Below, piece by piece: positions 1 to 8,339 of a stretch of 64,000 nt of DNA. Below the pieces are notes generated by a model. That model worked only from the letters and a program-made list of their open reading frames with translations, was not told the DNA's origin and did not search any database. This stretch comes from Alphaproteobacteria bacterium. Lineage in GTDB: Bacteria; Pseudomonadota; Alphaproteobacteria; Geminicoccales; Geminicoccaceae. The stretch covers positions 1-64,000 of the forward strand of contig JALSGP010000019.1 of NCBI GenBank assembly GCA_026982705.1. The letters are read 5' to 3'. The position numbers and the translations under genes are program-made. How positions within the stretch are numbered: position 1 is the stretch's first letter; the number at the start of each line of letters is the position of its first letter.

Positions 1-1346
1 CGGAACGCGCGCTCGCGGGCCGCGATCACCGGCCGCAGCAGATAGGCCAGGACCGTGGTCCGGCCCGTCTCGATGTCCACCTCGGCCGTCATGCCGGGAA
101 TGATGGAGAGGGGCTCGCCCCGTTCGTCGCGGAGCTGACCCCGGGTGCGCACGCGGACCACGTAGAAGCTGCCGCCGCGCCCTCCCACCTCCTCGGGGCG
201 CAGCGTCACCGTGTCGGCGGAGATGTACTCCACCTCCCCCTCGAGGGCGCCGTAGCGGGCATAGTCGTAGGCGGTGACGCGCACCCGTGCCGGCTGGCCC
301 GGATGGACGAAGGCGATGTCGCGCGGACGCAGATAGGCCTCGATCAGCAGGGTGTCGTCGAGGGGGACGATCTCGAGGAGCTTCTGGGCCGGCTGGATCA
401 CGCCGCCGATGGTGTTGACGTGGAGCTTCTTGACGATGCCGCGCACGGGCGAACGGATCTCGGTGCGGCGCACCCGCGCCTCACCGGCCTCCACCACCGG
501 CGCGAGCCGGGCCCGCTCGCTCTCGAGCGCGGCCAGTTCCTTGAGCGCGCGGGCGCGGAACTCGGAGCGGGCATTGGCGAGGCGCTGGCGCGCCTCCTCG
601 AGGGCGAAGCGGGCGCGGGGAAGGTCCAGTTCGAGACGGGCGATCTGCGTCTCGAGATCGTTGACCTGGCGGCGCAGGCGCAGGAGATCGGCCCGCGGGA
701 CCACCCGCTGGCGGGCGAGGCGTTCGCTCATGGCCAGCTCCTCGCGCAGCAGCGCGAGGGACTTCCTCTCGAGGGCGATGCGCTTCTCCAGCCCCTCCAG
801 TTCCGCCCGCCGCTGGTCCACCTGCAGGCGCAGGACGGCGAGGCGGCTCTCCAGCTCCGCCCGGCGCGATTCGTAGAGGGCGCGCTCGCTCGCGGCCACC
901 GCCGCCGCATCCCGCTCCACCTCCGGCGGGAAGGCGAGGGGCGTGCCGTCGAGCTCGGCCCGCAGGCGGGCGATGGCCGCCAGCACCGCCAGGTAGCGGG
1001 CGCGCTTCTCGCGATAGTCGGCGGCGGCCCTGGGATCGTCGATGCGCATGAGCACCTGCCCCGCCTCGACGCGGTCGCCCTCGGCCACCAGGATGTCGGC
1101 GACGATGCCCCCCTCCAGGTGCTGGATCACCTGGACCTTGCGTGAGGGGATCACCCGGCCCGTCCCGCGCGCCACCTGATCGAGGGTGGCCCAGGCGGCC
1201 CAGGCGAGGAAGGCCACCACCACGGCGGTGACGGCGAAGAGGAGGACGCGGGCGGCGAAGTGGACCCGCAGGTCCTCCGGGTCCACCACCGCCCCGGCCG
1301 GCCAGTCGCCGCCGGGGGCGTGACGTCCGCGGCCCGGCGCGGTCAC
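1..1346 (-). CDS. HlyD-family type I secretion membrane-fusion (periplasmic adaptor) protein, 3' end cut by window edge
   Basis: This is the adaptor that joins an inner-membrane ABC exporter to TolC in a type I secretion system. The leftward frame stays open to base 1 and ends in a typical HlyD C-terminus (LLRPVIAARERAF), so only a few residues are missing; about 448 codons are visible. The N-terminus is short and cytosolic, followed by one hydrophobic segment (about residues 30-50), then the beta-barrel entry TLDQVARGTGRVIPS and the lipoyl half-motif IQHLEGGIVADILV, and then long Arg/Glu/Ala-rich coiled coil. The chosen start is GTG at 1346, because it overlaps the exporter's stop codon as GTGA, the usual translational coupling. 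It is the second gene of a leftward pair with the ABC exporter. The cargo it serves is not in view. Confidence 0.93.
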   Translation of the reverse strand, partial: MTAPGRGRHAPGGDWPAGAVVDPEDLRVHFAARVLLFAVTAVVVAFLAWAAWATLDQVARGTGRVIPSRKVQVIQHLEGGIVADILVAEGDRVEAGQVLMRIDDPRAAADYREKRARYLAVLAAIARLRAELDGTPLAFPPEVERDAAAVAASERALYESRRAELESRLAVLRLQVDQRRAELEGLEKRIALERKSLALLREELAMSERLARQRVVPRADLLRLRRQVNDLETQIARLELDLPRARFALEEARQRLANARSEFRARALKELAALESERARLAPVVEAGEARVRRTEIRSPVRGIVKKLHVNTIGGVIQPAQKLLEIVPLDDTLLIEAYLRPRDIAFVHPGQPARVRVTAYDYARYGALEGEVEYISADTVTLRPEEVGGRGGSFYVVRVRTRGQLRDERGEPLSIIPGMTAEVDIETGRTTVLAYLLRPVIAARERAF

Positions 1347-3619
1347 GACCCCTCACCCCGACCGCGGCCGGCGAGGCGGCGCAGCACCTCGTCCCGCGGC
1401 CCGTCCATGGCCACCCGCCCCTCGCGGATCACCACCACCCGCTCCACCAGGTCCAGCAGCGAGGGGCGGTGGGTGACCAGCACCAGCGTCCGCCCCCGCA
1501 GGATGCGGGCGAGGCGGGTCTTGAAGCGCAGTTCGCTCTCGAGGTCCATGGCGCTGGTGGGCTCGTCCAGCAGCAGGACGCGTGGGTCGCGCACCAGCGC
1601 GCGGGCGATGGCCACCGCCTGGCGCTGACCGCCGGAGAGGGCCTCGCCCCGCTCCGAGATCACCATGTTGTAGCCATGGGGATGGGCGCCGGCGAAGTCG
1701 TGGACACCGGCGATCCAGGCCGCCCGCATCACCGTCTCGTCGTCGATCTCGGGGGCGGCGAGGGCGATGTTGTCGCGGAGCGTGCCGTGGAACAGCACCA
1801 CGTCCTGCGGCACGTAGCCGATGGCGGCGCGCAGGTCGGCCGGGTCGATCTGGCGCACGTCGGTCCCGTCCACCAGCACCGATCCCTCCTGCGGCTCGTA
1901 GAGGCCCAACAGCAGGCGCGAGAGGGTGCTCTTGCCGGAGCCCACCGGCCCCACCACCGCCACCCGCTCGCCGGGGCGGACGTCGAGGGTGATGCCGCGC
2001 AGGGCCGGCGTGTCCTGGCCGGGATAGGCGAAGACCACGTCACGGAAGGCGAGGGCGCCGGCGAAGTCGCGCCGTCGCACGAAGGGCGCGGCCGGCGGCC
2101 GCTCCAGCGGCCGGCCCATGATGTCGGCGATGGCGCGATAGGCGATGCGGGCCTGGTGCCAGCGGGCGATCACCCCGGCCACCTGGCCGAGGGGGGCCAT
2201 GGCGCGGCCGGCGATGATGCTGCAGGCCACGAGCCCGCCCACGGTGAGGTTGCCGGCGGCGATCTCGTGGACGCCGAGGATCACGACCCCGACGTAGACC
2301 AGATTGGAGGCGAGGGCGGTGAGATTGAGGGCCACCGCCGACCACAGCCGCGCCCGGTTGCCGGACTCGGCCACCGCCGCCACCAACCGCTCGTAGAGCC
2401 GCTGGATGCGGCGTTCGGCGGTGAGGGCCTTGAGGGTCTCGAGACCGGCCACCGCCTCCACCACCACCGCCTGCTTCTGGGCCGATTCGCGGAAGGCACG
2501 GCGGATGGCCCGCTCCAGCGGCCACTGCAGCAGCAGCCCCACCCCCAGCACCGCCGGCACCGCCAGCGCCGGCACCACCGCCACCACCCCGCCGATCCAC
2601 CACACCACCGCCACGAACAGCAGCACGAAGGGGAGATCCACCACGCTCACGATGGTGGCGGAGGAGAAGAAGTCGCGGATACTCTCGAATTCGCGGAGAT
2701 GGTTGGCGAAGGCGCCGGTGGCGCGGGGCCGGTGGGCGAGGCGCATGCCCAGCACGTGCTCGAAGATGCGGGCGGCGAGGCGGATGTCCACCTTGCGGCC
2801 GACGGTGTCGATCACCCAGGCGCGGAGGATCCGCAGGAGGAAGTCGAAGGCGAAGACGGTGAAGGCCCCCACCGAGAGCACCCAGAGGGTCTCGAAGGCC
2901 TGGTTGGGGATCACCCGGTCGTAGACCACCCGCACGAAGAGCGGGCTCACCAGCATGAAGAGATTGACCAGGACCGCCGCCAGGGCCACCTCGGCATAGG
3001 TCCGCCATTCGGCGAGAAAGGCGGACCAGAACCAGTGGCCGGTCCGCTCCCGCGCGATCTCTCCCTCGTGGGCGAGGGCGTCGAAACGGGGGCGCGCCAG
3101 CAACAGCCAGCCCGCGTAGCGTCGGGCCAGTTCCTGGGCCGGCACCAGCTCGGCGCCGGGGGCGAGATCGGGCGGCGAGACCACGAAGCCGTCCGGTCGG
3201 CGCCGATAGAGCACGCGGGCATCGCCCCCCTCGAGGATCAGGATGCAGGGACAATGGGAGTCGTCCACCGCCTCCAGCGGGCGGCGCAGGAGGCGGGCGG
3301 CGAGACCGGCCCGCTCGGCGGCGCGGACGGCGAGGCGCGGGGTGAGGCGTCCCCCCTCCAGCGGCAGGCCGGCGACGAGGCGGCGCGGCGAGACCGGCCG
3401 GTCGAGCTGGCGGGCGAGTTCCACCAGCGCGTCCCGCAGCGGATCCTCCACCAGATCGGGGGCGGTCACGTCGACCGGCGCCGTCCCGGTGCGGGCGCGC
3501 CCGCCCGTCGCCACGGTGCGGGGCGACGCGGTCGCCTCCGCCGCCGCCGACGCGGCCTCGACCGGACCGCCGTCCTGCCGCTCCAAGCGCGATCCTCCGC
3601 CGGCTGCCATCCCGGGCAT
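1343..3619 (-). CDS. Type I secretion ABC transporter, permease/ATPase with inactive C39-like domain (LapB/LssB type)
   Basis: This inner-membrane exporter energises type I secretion of a large, probably RTX-type, protein. From this start it is about 758 residues. An N-terminal C39-like domain (ELARQLDRPVSP to LYRRRPDGFVV) lacks the peptidase cysteine. A six-helix ABC membrane domain follows (VLVNLFMLVSPLFVRVVYDRV and onwards). The C-terminal ATPase has Walker A GPVGSGKST (near base 1940), signature LSGGQRQ (near 1640) and Walker B VLLLDEPTSAMD (near 1560). The frame is open further upstream to 3724, but ATG 3619 or 3610 is preferred because the extra N-terminus has no family resemblance. Known LapB-type exporters have such a peptidase-dead domain that binds substrate. 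It is divergent from tolC. Confidence 0.93.
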   Translation of the reverse strand: MPGMAAGGGSRLERQDGGPVEAASAAAEATASPRTVATGGRARTGTAPVDVTAPDLVEDPLRDALVELARQLDRPVSPRRLVAGLPLEGGRLTPRLAVRAAERAGLAARLLRRPLEAVDDSHCPCILILEGGDARVLYRRRPDGFVVSPPDLAPGAELVPAQELARRYAGWLLLARPRFDALAHEGEIARERTGHWFWSAFLAEWRTYAEVALAAVLVNLFMLVSPLFVRVVYDRVIPNQAFETLWVLSVGAFTVFAFDFLLRILRAWVIDTVGRKVDIRLAARIFEHVLGMRLAHRPRATGAFANHLREFESIRDFFSSATIVSVVDLPFVLLFVAVVWWIGGVVAVVPALAVPAVLGVGLLLQWPLERAIRRAFRESAQKQAVVVEAVAGLETLKALTAERRIQRLYERLVAAVAESGNRARLWSAVALNLTALASNLVYVGVVILGVHEIAAGNLTVGGLVACSIIAGRAMAPLGQVAGVIARWHQARIAYRAIADIMGRPLERPPAAPFVRRRDFAGALAFRDVVFAYPGQDTPALRGITLDVRPGERVAVVGPVGSGKSTLSRLLLGLYEPQEGSVLVDGTDVRQIDPADLRAAIGYVPQDVVLFHGTLRDNIALAAPEIDDETVMRAAWIAGVHDFAGAHPHGYNMVISERGEALSGGQRQAVAIARALVRDPRVLLLDEPTSAMDLESELRFKTRLARILRGRTLVLVTHRPSLLDLVERVVVIREGRVAMDGPRDEVLRRLAGRGRGEGS

Positions 3620-3730
3620 GGCACACGAAGATGAACATTTCCTTACGCGAGTCGCGATCAAGCCACCGGCGCCCACCGCAGCAAATGGATCACACCCGGG
3701 GCCGGCCGCCGGAGGGGGCGCCATCGCGCG

Positions 3731-3760
3731 TTGACGGGCTTCCGGGCACCCGGATAAGGG
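3731..3760 (+). promoter_or_regulatory. Candidate promoter for tolC
   Basis: TTGACGG at 3731-3737 matches the alphaproteobacterial -35 consensus TTGACGS exactly. It is followed after 15 bases by GATAAGGG, which has the TA of the -10 octamer GCTANAWC but is otherwise weak. Transcription would begin near 3767 and leave a leader of about 60 bases before the tolC ATG. This is inferred from motif and spacing only. Confidence 0.45.
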
Positions 3761-3825
3761 GGTGCCGGAGGTTCGTGGGGCGTCCGCGGTCGCGAGGCCG
3801 CACGCGAAGCGAGGCGGATGGGATC

Positions 3826-5682
3826 ATGCGCGAGAGAGGAAGTCCCGGACATCGTCGGCTGCGCGGGCTGCTGCTGGCGTCGGCCTGCCTGCTGGCGCTG
3901 ACGGCGCCGGCCATGGGAGGCACGCTCGTCGAGACCGTGCGCACGGCCATCGCCAACAATCCCGACGTGGCGCTGGTCCGGGCCAACCGGCGGGCGGTGG
4001 ACCAGGAGCTGCGCCAGGCGCGCGCCCGGCTGTTCCCGCAGCTCGACGTGGAGCTGCGCTACGGTCCCGAATGGAGCCACAACGACGCCACCCGCTCCGC
4101 CGTCGACGGCGACGACAGCCGTCTGCTGGCCCGGCGCGAGGCGACGCTGACCCTGCGTCAGCTCCTCTTCGACGGCTTCGAGACGCCGGCCGAGATCGCC
4201 CGCCAGCGGGCGCGGGTGGACAGCGCCGCCCGTCGCGTCCGGCAGAACAGCGAGTTCGTGGCGCTGGATGCCATCCAGGCCCATCTCGAGGTGCTGCGGC
4301 GGCAGGGCATCGTCGATCTCGCCGAGCGCAACGTGCGCCGCCACGAGGAGATCGTGGCCAAGGTGCGGCGTCTCGAGCGGGAGGGGCGGGTGAGCATCGC
4401 CGATCTGCGGCAGGCCGAGGCCCGTCTCGCCCAGGCCCGCGAGGATCTCGCCCGCGCCCGCGGCGATCTCGCCGACGCCCGTGCCGCCTATCTGCGGGTG
4501 GTGGGGGCCGCCCCGGAGAACCTCGTCCTCGATCCCGCCCCTGAGGATGCGCTGCCGGCCGGCCGCGAGGACGCGGCGGCCCGGGCGTCGGTGGCGAATC
4601 CGGCGGTGCTGGTGGCGCTGGCCGACGTGGACGCGGCCGAGGCGGAGCTGCGCAAGGTGCGGGCCGGCTTCTACCCGGATCTCGACCTGCAGCTGGAGGC
4701 CAATTACGGCGAGGGCGTGGCCGGCACCACCCGCCCCGCCGGCCGCGCCGCGGCGCTCTTGGTCCTGCGCTACAACCTCTATCGCGGTGGGGCCGACGTG
4801 GCGGCCGAGCGCGAGGCCCATCACCGGGTCAACGAGGCCCGGGCGCGGCTGGTCAAGGCCCGGCGCGCCGCCGAGGAGGACGCCCGCACCTCCTGGAACG
4901 CCTGGGAGACCGCCCGGGCGCGGGTGGAGGCGCTGCGCACCAAGGCCGAGGCCCAGCGGCGGACCCGCGACGCCTACGCCCAGCAGTTCGAGCTCGGCCA
5001 GCGCAGCCTCCTCGACCTGCTGGACGCCGAGAACGAGCTGTTCCTCGCCCGTGTCTCGCTGCGCACCGCCGAGTTCACGGAGCGCTTCGCCGTCTACCGG
5101 CTGCTGGCGGCCACCGGCGAGCTGCTGGCCACCCTCGACGTGGCGGCCCCGCGCGAGCACGTCAACGTCCGCCGCACGCCCGGGCAGGAGGCGACGCCCG
5201 AGCGGGTGGAAGAGAAGTCCCGCTATCTGGACGATCCGCGCATGGAGCGGCGGGCCCTGCGGGGTGAGGAATCGGGTGAGCCGCCGCGCGAGGACTACGA
5301 CGTCACGCCGCACACCGGTCGGCCGCCGGCCGAGCCGGTGACGGAGACGCCCCCGCCCGCGGCGGCGCCGGCCGCGGCCCCCGAAGCTGGTGGGCCCGCC
5401 GCATCCGAACGGCCCTATCTCCTCCGCTATCTCTTCGGTGGACGGGCGGCGGCGGAGCCGCCCACCGCGCCGGCGTCCGCGGAGCCCGCGAAGACGGTCG
5501 CGGCCGACGGCACACCGGCCGCGGGCGATGCGGCGCCGACGCCCGCGCCCGCCGCGGTGGCCACGGCCGCGACCGGGTCGGCGGCGGCCGGCGTGAGTCC
5601 GGCGGCGGGACCGGCCGCACCGGAGCCGCCGGCGACCCTCGCCACCATGCTCTCGCGCTGGTTCGGCCGCGGTGGCGATTGA
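3826..5682 (+). CDS. tolC: TolC-family outer membrane efflux/secretion protein with long Pro/Ala-rich C-terminal tail
   Basis: This is the outer-membrane exit duct of the type I secretion system, 618 residues. ATG 3826 gives a clear signal peptide (MRERGSPGHRR basic region, LLLASACLLALTAP core, cleavage near AMGG) and has GAGG 11 bases upstream. The longer open frame reaching back to 3631 runs into the divergent exporter gene and is rejected. Two TolC repeats are visible: VRTAIANNPDVALVRANRR and coiled coil, then NPAVLVALADVDAAEAELRK and the second repeat with FELGQRSLLDLLDAENELF. The family normally ends near residue 450; here about 150 more residues follow, rich in Pro, Ala, Glu and Thr and low in complexity. 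That tail has no recognised fold. The divergent exporter and adaptor genes suggest one secretion unit. Confidence 0.93.
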   Translation: MRERGSPGHRRLRGLLLASACLLALTAPAMGGTLVETVRTAIANNPDVALVRANRRAVDQELRQARARLFPQLDVELRYGPEWSHNDATRSAVDGDDSRLLARREATLTLRQLLFDGFETPAEIARQRARVDSAARRVRQNSEFVALDAIQAHLEVLRRQGIVDLAERNVRRHEEIVAKVRRLEREGRVSIADLRQAEARLAQAREDLARARGDLADARAAYLRVVGAAPENLVLDPAPEDALPAGREDAAARASVANPAVLVALADVDAAEAELRKVRAGFYPDLDLQLEANYGEGVAGTTRPAGRAAALLVLRYNLYRGGADVAAEREAHHRVNEARARLVKARRAAEEDARTSWNAWETARARVEALRTKAEAQRRTRDAYAQQFELGQRSLLDLLDAENELFLARVSLRTAEFTERFAVYRLLAATGELLATLDVAAPREHVNVRRTPGQEATPERVEEKSRYLDDPRMERRALRGEESGEPPREDYDVTPHTGRPPAEPVTETPPPAAAPAAAPEAGGPAASERPYLLRYLFGGRAAAEPPTAPASAEPAKTVAADGTPAAGDAAPTPAPAAVATAATGSAAAGVSPAAGPAAPEPPATLATMLSRWFGRGGD

Positions 5683-5710
5683 GCGTCGTTTCGGCGCAGT
5701 CCGGTATGTC

Positions 5711-5748
5711 GCGGGCGCCCGGCTCGATCGGGCGCCCGCGCGGCTTTT
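5711..5748 (+). terminator. Rho-independent terminator after tolC
   Basis: An 11-bp perfect stem, GCGGGCGCCCG at 5711-5721 and its complement at 5729-5739, closes a 7-base loop. It is followed within five bases by TTTT at 5745-5748. It lies 28 bases after the tolC stop. The T-run overlaps the left half of the CtrA-type box that begins at 5747, so terminator and next promoter are fused. Confidence 0.8.
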
Positions 5749-5778
5749 AAGGGGTCGTTAACGTTCGCCTGCTAGATC
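5747..5778 (+). promoter_or_regulatory. CtrA-type promoter: perfect TTAA-N7-TTAAC box plus -10 octamer
   Basis: TTAA at 5747-5750, a 7-base spacer, then TTAAC at 5758-5762 is a perfect full CtrA recognition sequence. Nine bases after the second TTAA comes GCTAGATC at 5771-5778, an exact match to the Caulobacter housekeeping -10 consensus GCTANAWC. The box therefore sits over the -35 position, the usual place for CtrA activation. Transcription would start near 5785, about 34 bases before the ATG at 5819. The same geometry recurs at 12584, 13203, 24824 (minus) and 29622 (minus). Confidence 0.75.
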
Positions 5779-5818
5779 CGTCCGCGAGCGCGACGGGACG
5801 GAACAGCGGGAGACGGAC

Positions 5819-6196
5819 ATGTCGGCATTGCGCGCGTGGCGTCCGCACCGGCGGGAGCGGATCGGGACCGGGGAGAGCGGGGCCGCCGCCGTCGTCGAGG
5901 CGCTGCTGGCGGGACTCGATCCGGTCCTCGGCGGCGCCGGCGAGGCCGGGGCCGTGGTGGTGGAGCTGGAGGACGTGATTCCCGACGAGGCGGGGGAGGC
6001 GGTGCTGCGGCACGGAGGCGACGCCCACCGGCTGGTGGTGCTGGCGAGCCGGACGGTGGAGGAGAGTGGACGCGCCGTTCCCCACATCACCGCCGCCGGC
6101 GAGAACGTCTCGGGCATGCGCTATGTCCGCTTCGCGGGCGGCCCCGTGCTCTACTATCCTGCCACCCTCGAGCTCGAGATCGTGCGGCTGCAGTGA
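5819..6196 (+). CDS. Unrecognised 125-residue protein behind a CtrA-type promoter
   Basis: I do not recognise this protein. It is 125 residues long with no signal peptide, membrane segment or cysteine. The N-terminus is basic (RAWRPHRRERIG), the middle is acidic and hydrophobic (AGAVVVELEDVIPDEAGEAVL), and the end looks like a small beta-rich domain (GMRYVRFAGGPVLYYPATLELEIVRL). ATG 5819 has a GGGAGA ribosome site about 6 bases upstream. Coding is supported by codon use like its neighbours, a promoter at the right distance, and TA-containing codons that the following desert lacks. It stands alone between the tolC terminator and a gene desert. The shared promoter type with flagellar and PAS genes suggests a role in motility or the cell cycle, which is an inference. 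Confidence 0.75.
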   Translation: MSALRAWRPHRRERIGTGESGAAAVVEALLAGLDPVLGGAGEAGAVVVELEDVIPDEAGEAVLRHGGDAHRLVVLASRTVEESGRAVPHITAAGENVSGMRYVRFAGGPVLYYPATLELEIVRLQ

Positions 6197-6754
6197 GACC
6201 GGGCCGTGACCGGGATGGCACGGCGGTCGGGCGTGACGGACCCGCCGGGTGGCGTGGGGCCCGCGTCGTCCGGTGCGATCCGGCCGTGGCGGACGCGGAG
6301 GGGCGGGGCGGTCGGCGGCCCGGAGACGACCGGCGTCGTCGTCGCATGGGCTCCGCGTGGCCGCACCGTCCCGGAGCGGGAGTCCCGCACGCCGGCGGGA
6401 ACGACGGCCCGCGGATCACGCCCGGCGGGGGCGCGTGGGCCCGCCGGAGATGGCGACGGGCCGCACCGCGGCGGGAGCGGGAGATGGATGCGGCGAGGCC
6501 GTCGGGCACGGTGGCGGCGCGTGGTCCCCGTCCCATGCCGGAGCGCGACGGCGGACGGGGGGCGGCGAGCCGGCGGTCGGCCCCTCCCGTTCCGATCGGC
6601 CCGGGGACGGGCGGCGGTCGCGGGCGGGCCCGGCGCGGCGGAGGGAAGGGGAGCGTCGTGCCCGAGGCCACTGGAAAGATGCGGGGGGCCGTGATTATCT
6701 GCGGGATGCGACGCGTGCTGGAGATCGTCGGATCCGCATCCGGAGAGGTCATCC
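6197..6754. other. Gene-free, TA-poor spacer before gpmI
   Basis: I find no gene in these 558 bases. All candidate frames are Arg/Pro/Gly-rich and several run in parallel on both strands, which is what a stretch lacking TAA and TAG produces. By hand count there is only one TA dinucleotide, in GATTATC at about 6693-6699. That site lies about 60 bases before gpmI and could be part of its promoter. GGAGAGG at 6742-6748 is the gpmI ribosome site. The composition matches the larger deserts at 15.1-16.3 and 16.6-19.6 kb. Confidence 0.7.
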
Positions 6755-8323
6755 GTGACGGGGACGCCCTGGTGGACGGTCGGCGGCCGGCGGCCGCGGC
6801 CGGTGGTGCTGTGCGTGCTGGATGGCTGGGGGTATCGTGAGGATCCCCGCGACAATGCCGTGGCCCTGGCCGCGACCCCCGTCTTCGACCGCTGCTGGGC
6901 GACGCTGCCGCGCGCCTTCCTGCGCACCGACGGTCCGGCCGTGGGCCTGCCGGAGGGGCAGATGGGCAACTCCGAGGTGGGCCACATGAACCTCGGGGCC
7001 GGTCGCGTGGTCCTGCAGGATCTCCCCCGCATCGATCGCCTGATCGAGACGGGCGAGCTTGAGCGTTCCGGTCGCATCGACGCCATCGTCGAGCGGGTGC
7101 GGGCGGGCAGCGGCCGGGTCCATCTGCTGGGGCTGGTCTCGCCCGGCGGTGTCCACGCCCACCAGCGCCACATGGCCTGGCTCGCCCGCGTGCTCGCCGG
7201 CCGCGGGCTCACGGTGTGCATCCATGCCTTCACCGACGGCCGCGACACGCCGCCGCGGGCCGCCGTCGAGTATCTGGCGGCGTTGGAGCGGGATCTCGCC
7301 GCCGCCCCCGGTGCCGCCGTCGTCACGGTGATCGGCCGCTACTACGCCATGGACCGCGACCGGCGCTGGGAACGCACGCGTCGGGCCTGGGAGGCCATGG
7401 TCCTGGCCCGGGGCGCGCGGGCGGCGAGCCCGCGGGAGGCGGTGGAGGCGGCCCATGCCGCCGGTCTCGGCGACGAGTTCGTGCCGCCCACGGTGATCGG
7501 CGACTACGCCGGCATGCGCGACGGCGACGGACTCGTGTGCGTCAACTTCCGCGCCGATCGCGTGCGGCAGATCCTTTCGGCCCTGGTGGATCCGCACTTC
7601 GACGCCTTCCCGCGCGAGCGGGTGGTGCGCTTCGCCCACGCCGCCGGCATGATGAGCTATTCGAAGGAGCTGGATCGCTTCCTCGAGGTGCTGGTGCCGC
7701 CGGAGCCGCTCCGCCACGTCTTCGGCGAGGTGGTGGCGGAGGCGGGTCTGCGCCAGTTCCGCATTGCCGAGACGGAGAAGTATCCCCACGTCACCTATTT
7801 CTTCAATGGCGGTCGCGAACGGCCCTTCCCCGGCGAGGACCGGATCCTGGTGCCCTCGCCGAGGGTCCCCACCTACGATCTCCAGCCCGAGATGTCGGCG
7901 GAGCCGGTCACCGACCGGCTGGTGGAGGCGATTCTCTCCGACCGCTACGATTTCGTGCTGGTCAACTACGCCAATCCCGACATGGTGGGCCACACCGGCT
8001 CGCTGGAGGCGGCGATCCGCGCGGTGGAGACGGTGGACTGCTGTCTCGGGCGGCTGCTGGAGGCGGTGGAACGGCGGGGCGGAGTGGCGCTGGTGACGGC
8101 GGATCACGGCAATTGCGAGACCATGCGCGATCCCGGAACCGGGCAGCCCCACACCGCCCACACCCGCAATCCGGTCCCCTGCTTCCTCTTCGGCCTGGAG
8201 CGGCGGGTGCGTCTGCGCGACGGCATCCTGGCCGACGTGGCCCCGACCCTCCTGCCCTTCCTGGGGCTGGATCGACCCGACGAGATGACCGGTGTGCCGC
8301 TGGTGGTGGACGAGGAGGACTGA
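6755..8323 (+). CDS. gpmI: 2,3-bisphosphoglycerate-independent phosphoglycerate mutase
   Basis: This enzyme interconverts 3- and 2-phosphoglycerate in glycolysis and gluconeogenesis, using two Mn ions and a phosphoserine intermediate. It is 522 residues, the normal length. Visible motifs are the N-terminal metal aspartate in LCVLDGWGYRED, the catalytic serine in QMGNSEVGHMNLGAG, the insertion domain with TDGRDTPPRAA, the metal site NYANPDMVGHTG, and VTADHGNCETM with THTR-like AHTRNPVP. GTG 6755 is chosen because GGAGAGG stands 6 bases upstream. It opens the envelope operon gpmI / EnvC-like / ctpA / deacetylase / rppH, an arrangement common in alphaproteobacteria. Confidence 0.97.
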   Translation: MTGTPWWTVGGRRPRPVVLCVLDGWGYREDPRDNAVALAATPVFDRCWATLPRAFLRTDGPAVGLPEGQMGNSEVGHMNLGAGRVVLQDLPRIDRLIETGELERSGRIDAIVERVRAGSGRVHLLGLVSPGGVHAHQRHMAWLARVLAGRGLTVCIHAFTDGRDTPPRAAVEYLAALERDLAAAPGAAVVTVIGRYYAMDRDRRWERTRRAWEAMVLARGARAASPREAVEAAHAAGLGDEFVPPTVIGDYAGMRDGDGLVCVNFRADRVRQILSALVDPHFDAFPRERVVRFAHAAGMMSYSKELDRFLEVLVPPEPLRHVFGEVVAEAGLRQFRIAETEKYPHVTYFFNGGRERPFPGEDRILVPSPRVPTYDLQPEMSAEPVTDRLVEAILSDRYDFVLVNYANPDMVGHTGSLEAAIRAVETVDCCLGRLLEAVERRGGVALVTADHGNCETMRDPGTGQPHTAHTRNPVPCFLFGLERRVRLRDGILADVAPTLLPFLGLDRPDEMTGVPLVVDEED

Positions 8324-8339
8324 GCCGCGCGCGGGGGGC

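Noticed and set aside
1469-3634. A 721-codon rightward open frame, His/Gly/Glu-rich
   Set aside because: It is antisense to the ABC exporter, whose Walker and signature motifs are clear.
3631-3825. Upstream start for TolC at 3631
   Set aside because: It would overlap the divergent exporter promoter, passes through the candidate tolC promoter, and would bury the signal peptide 65 residues inside.
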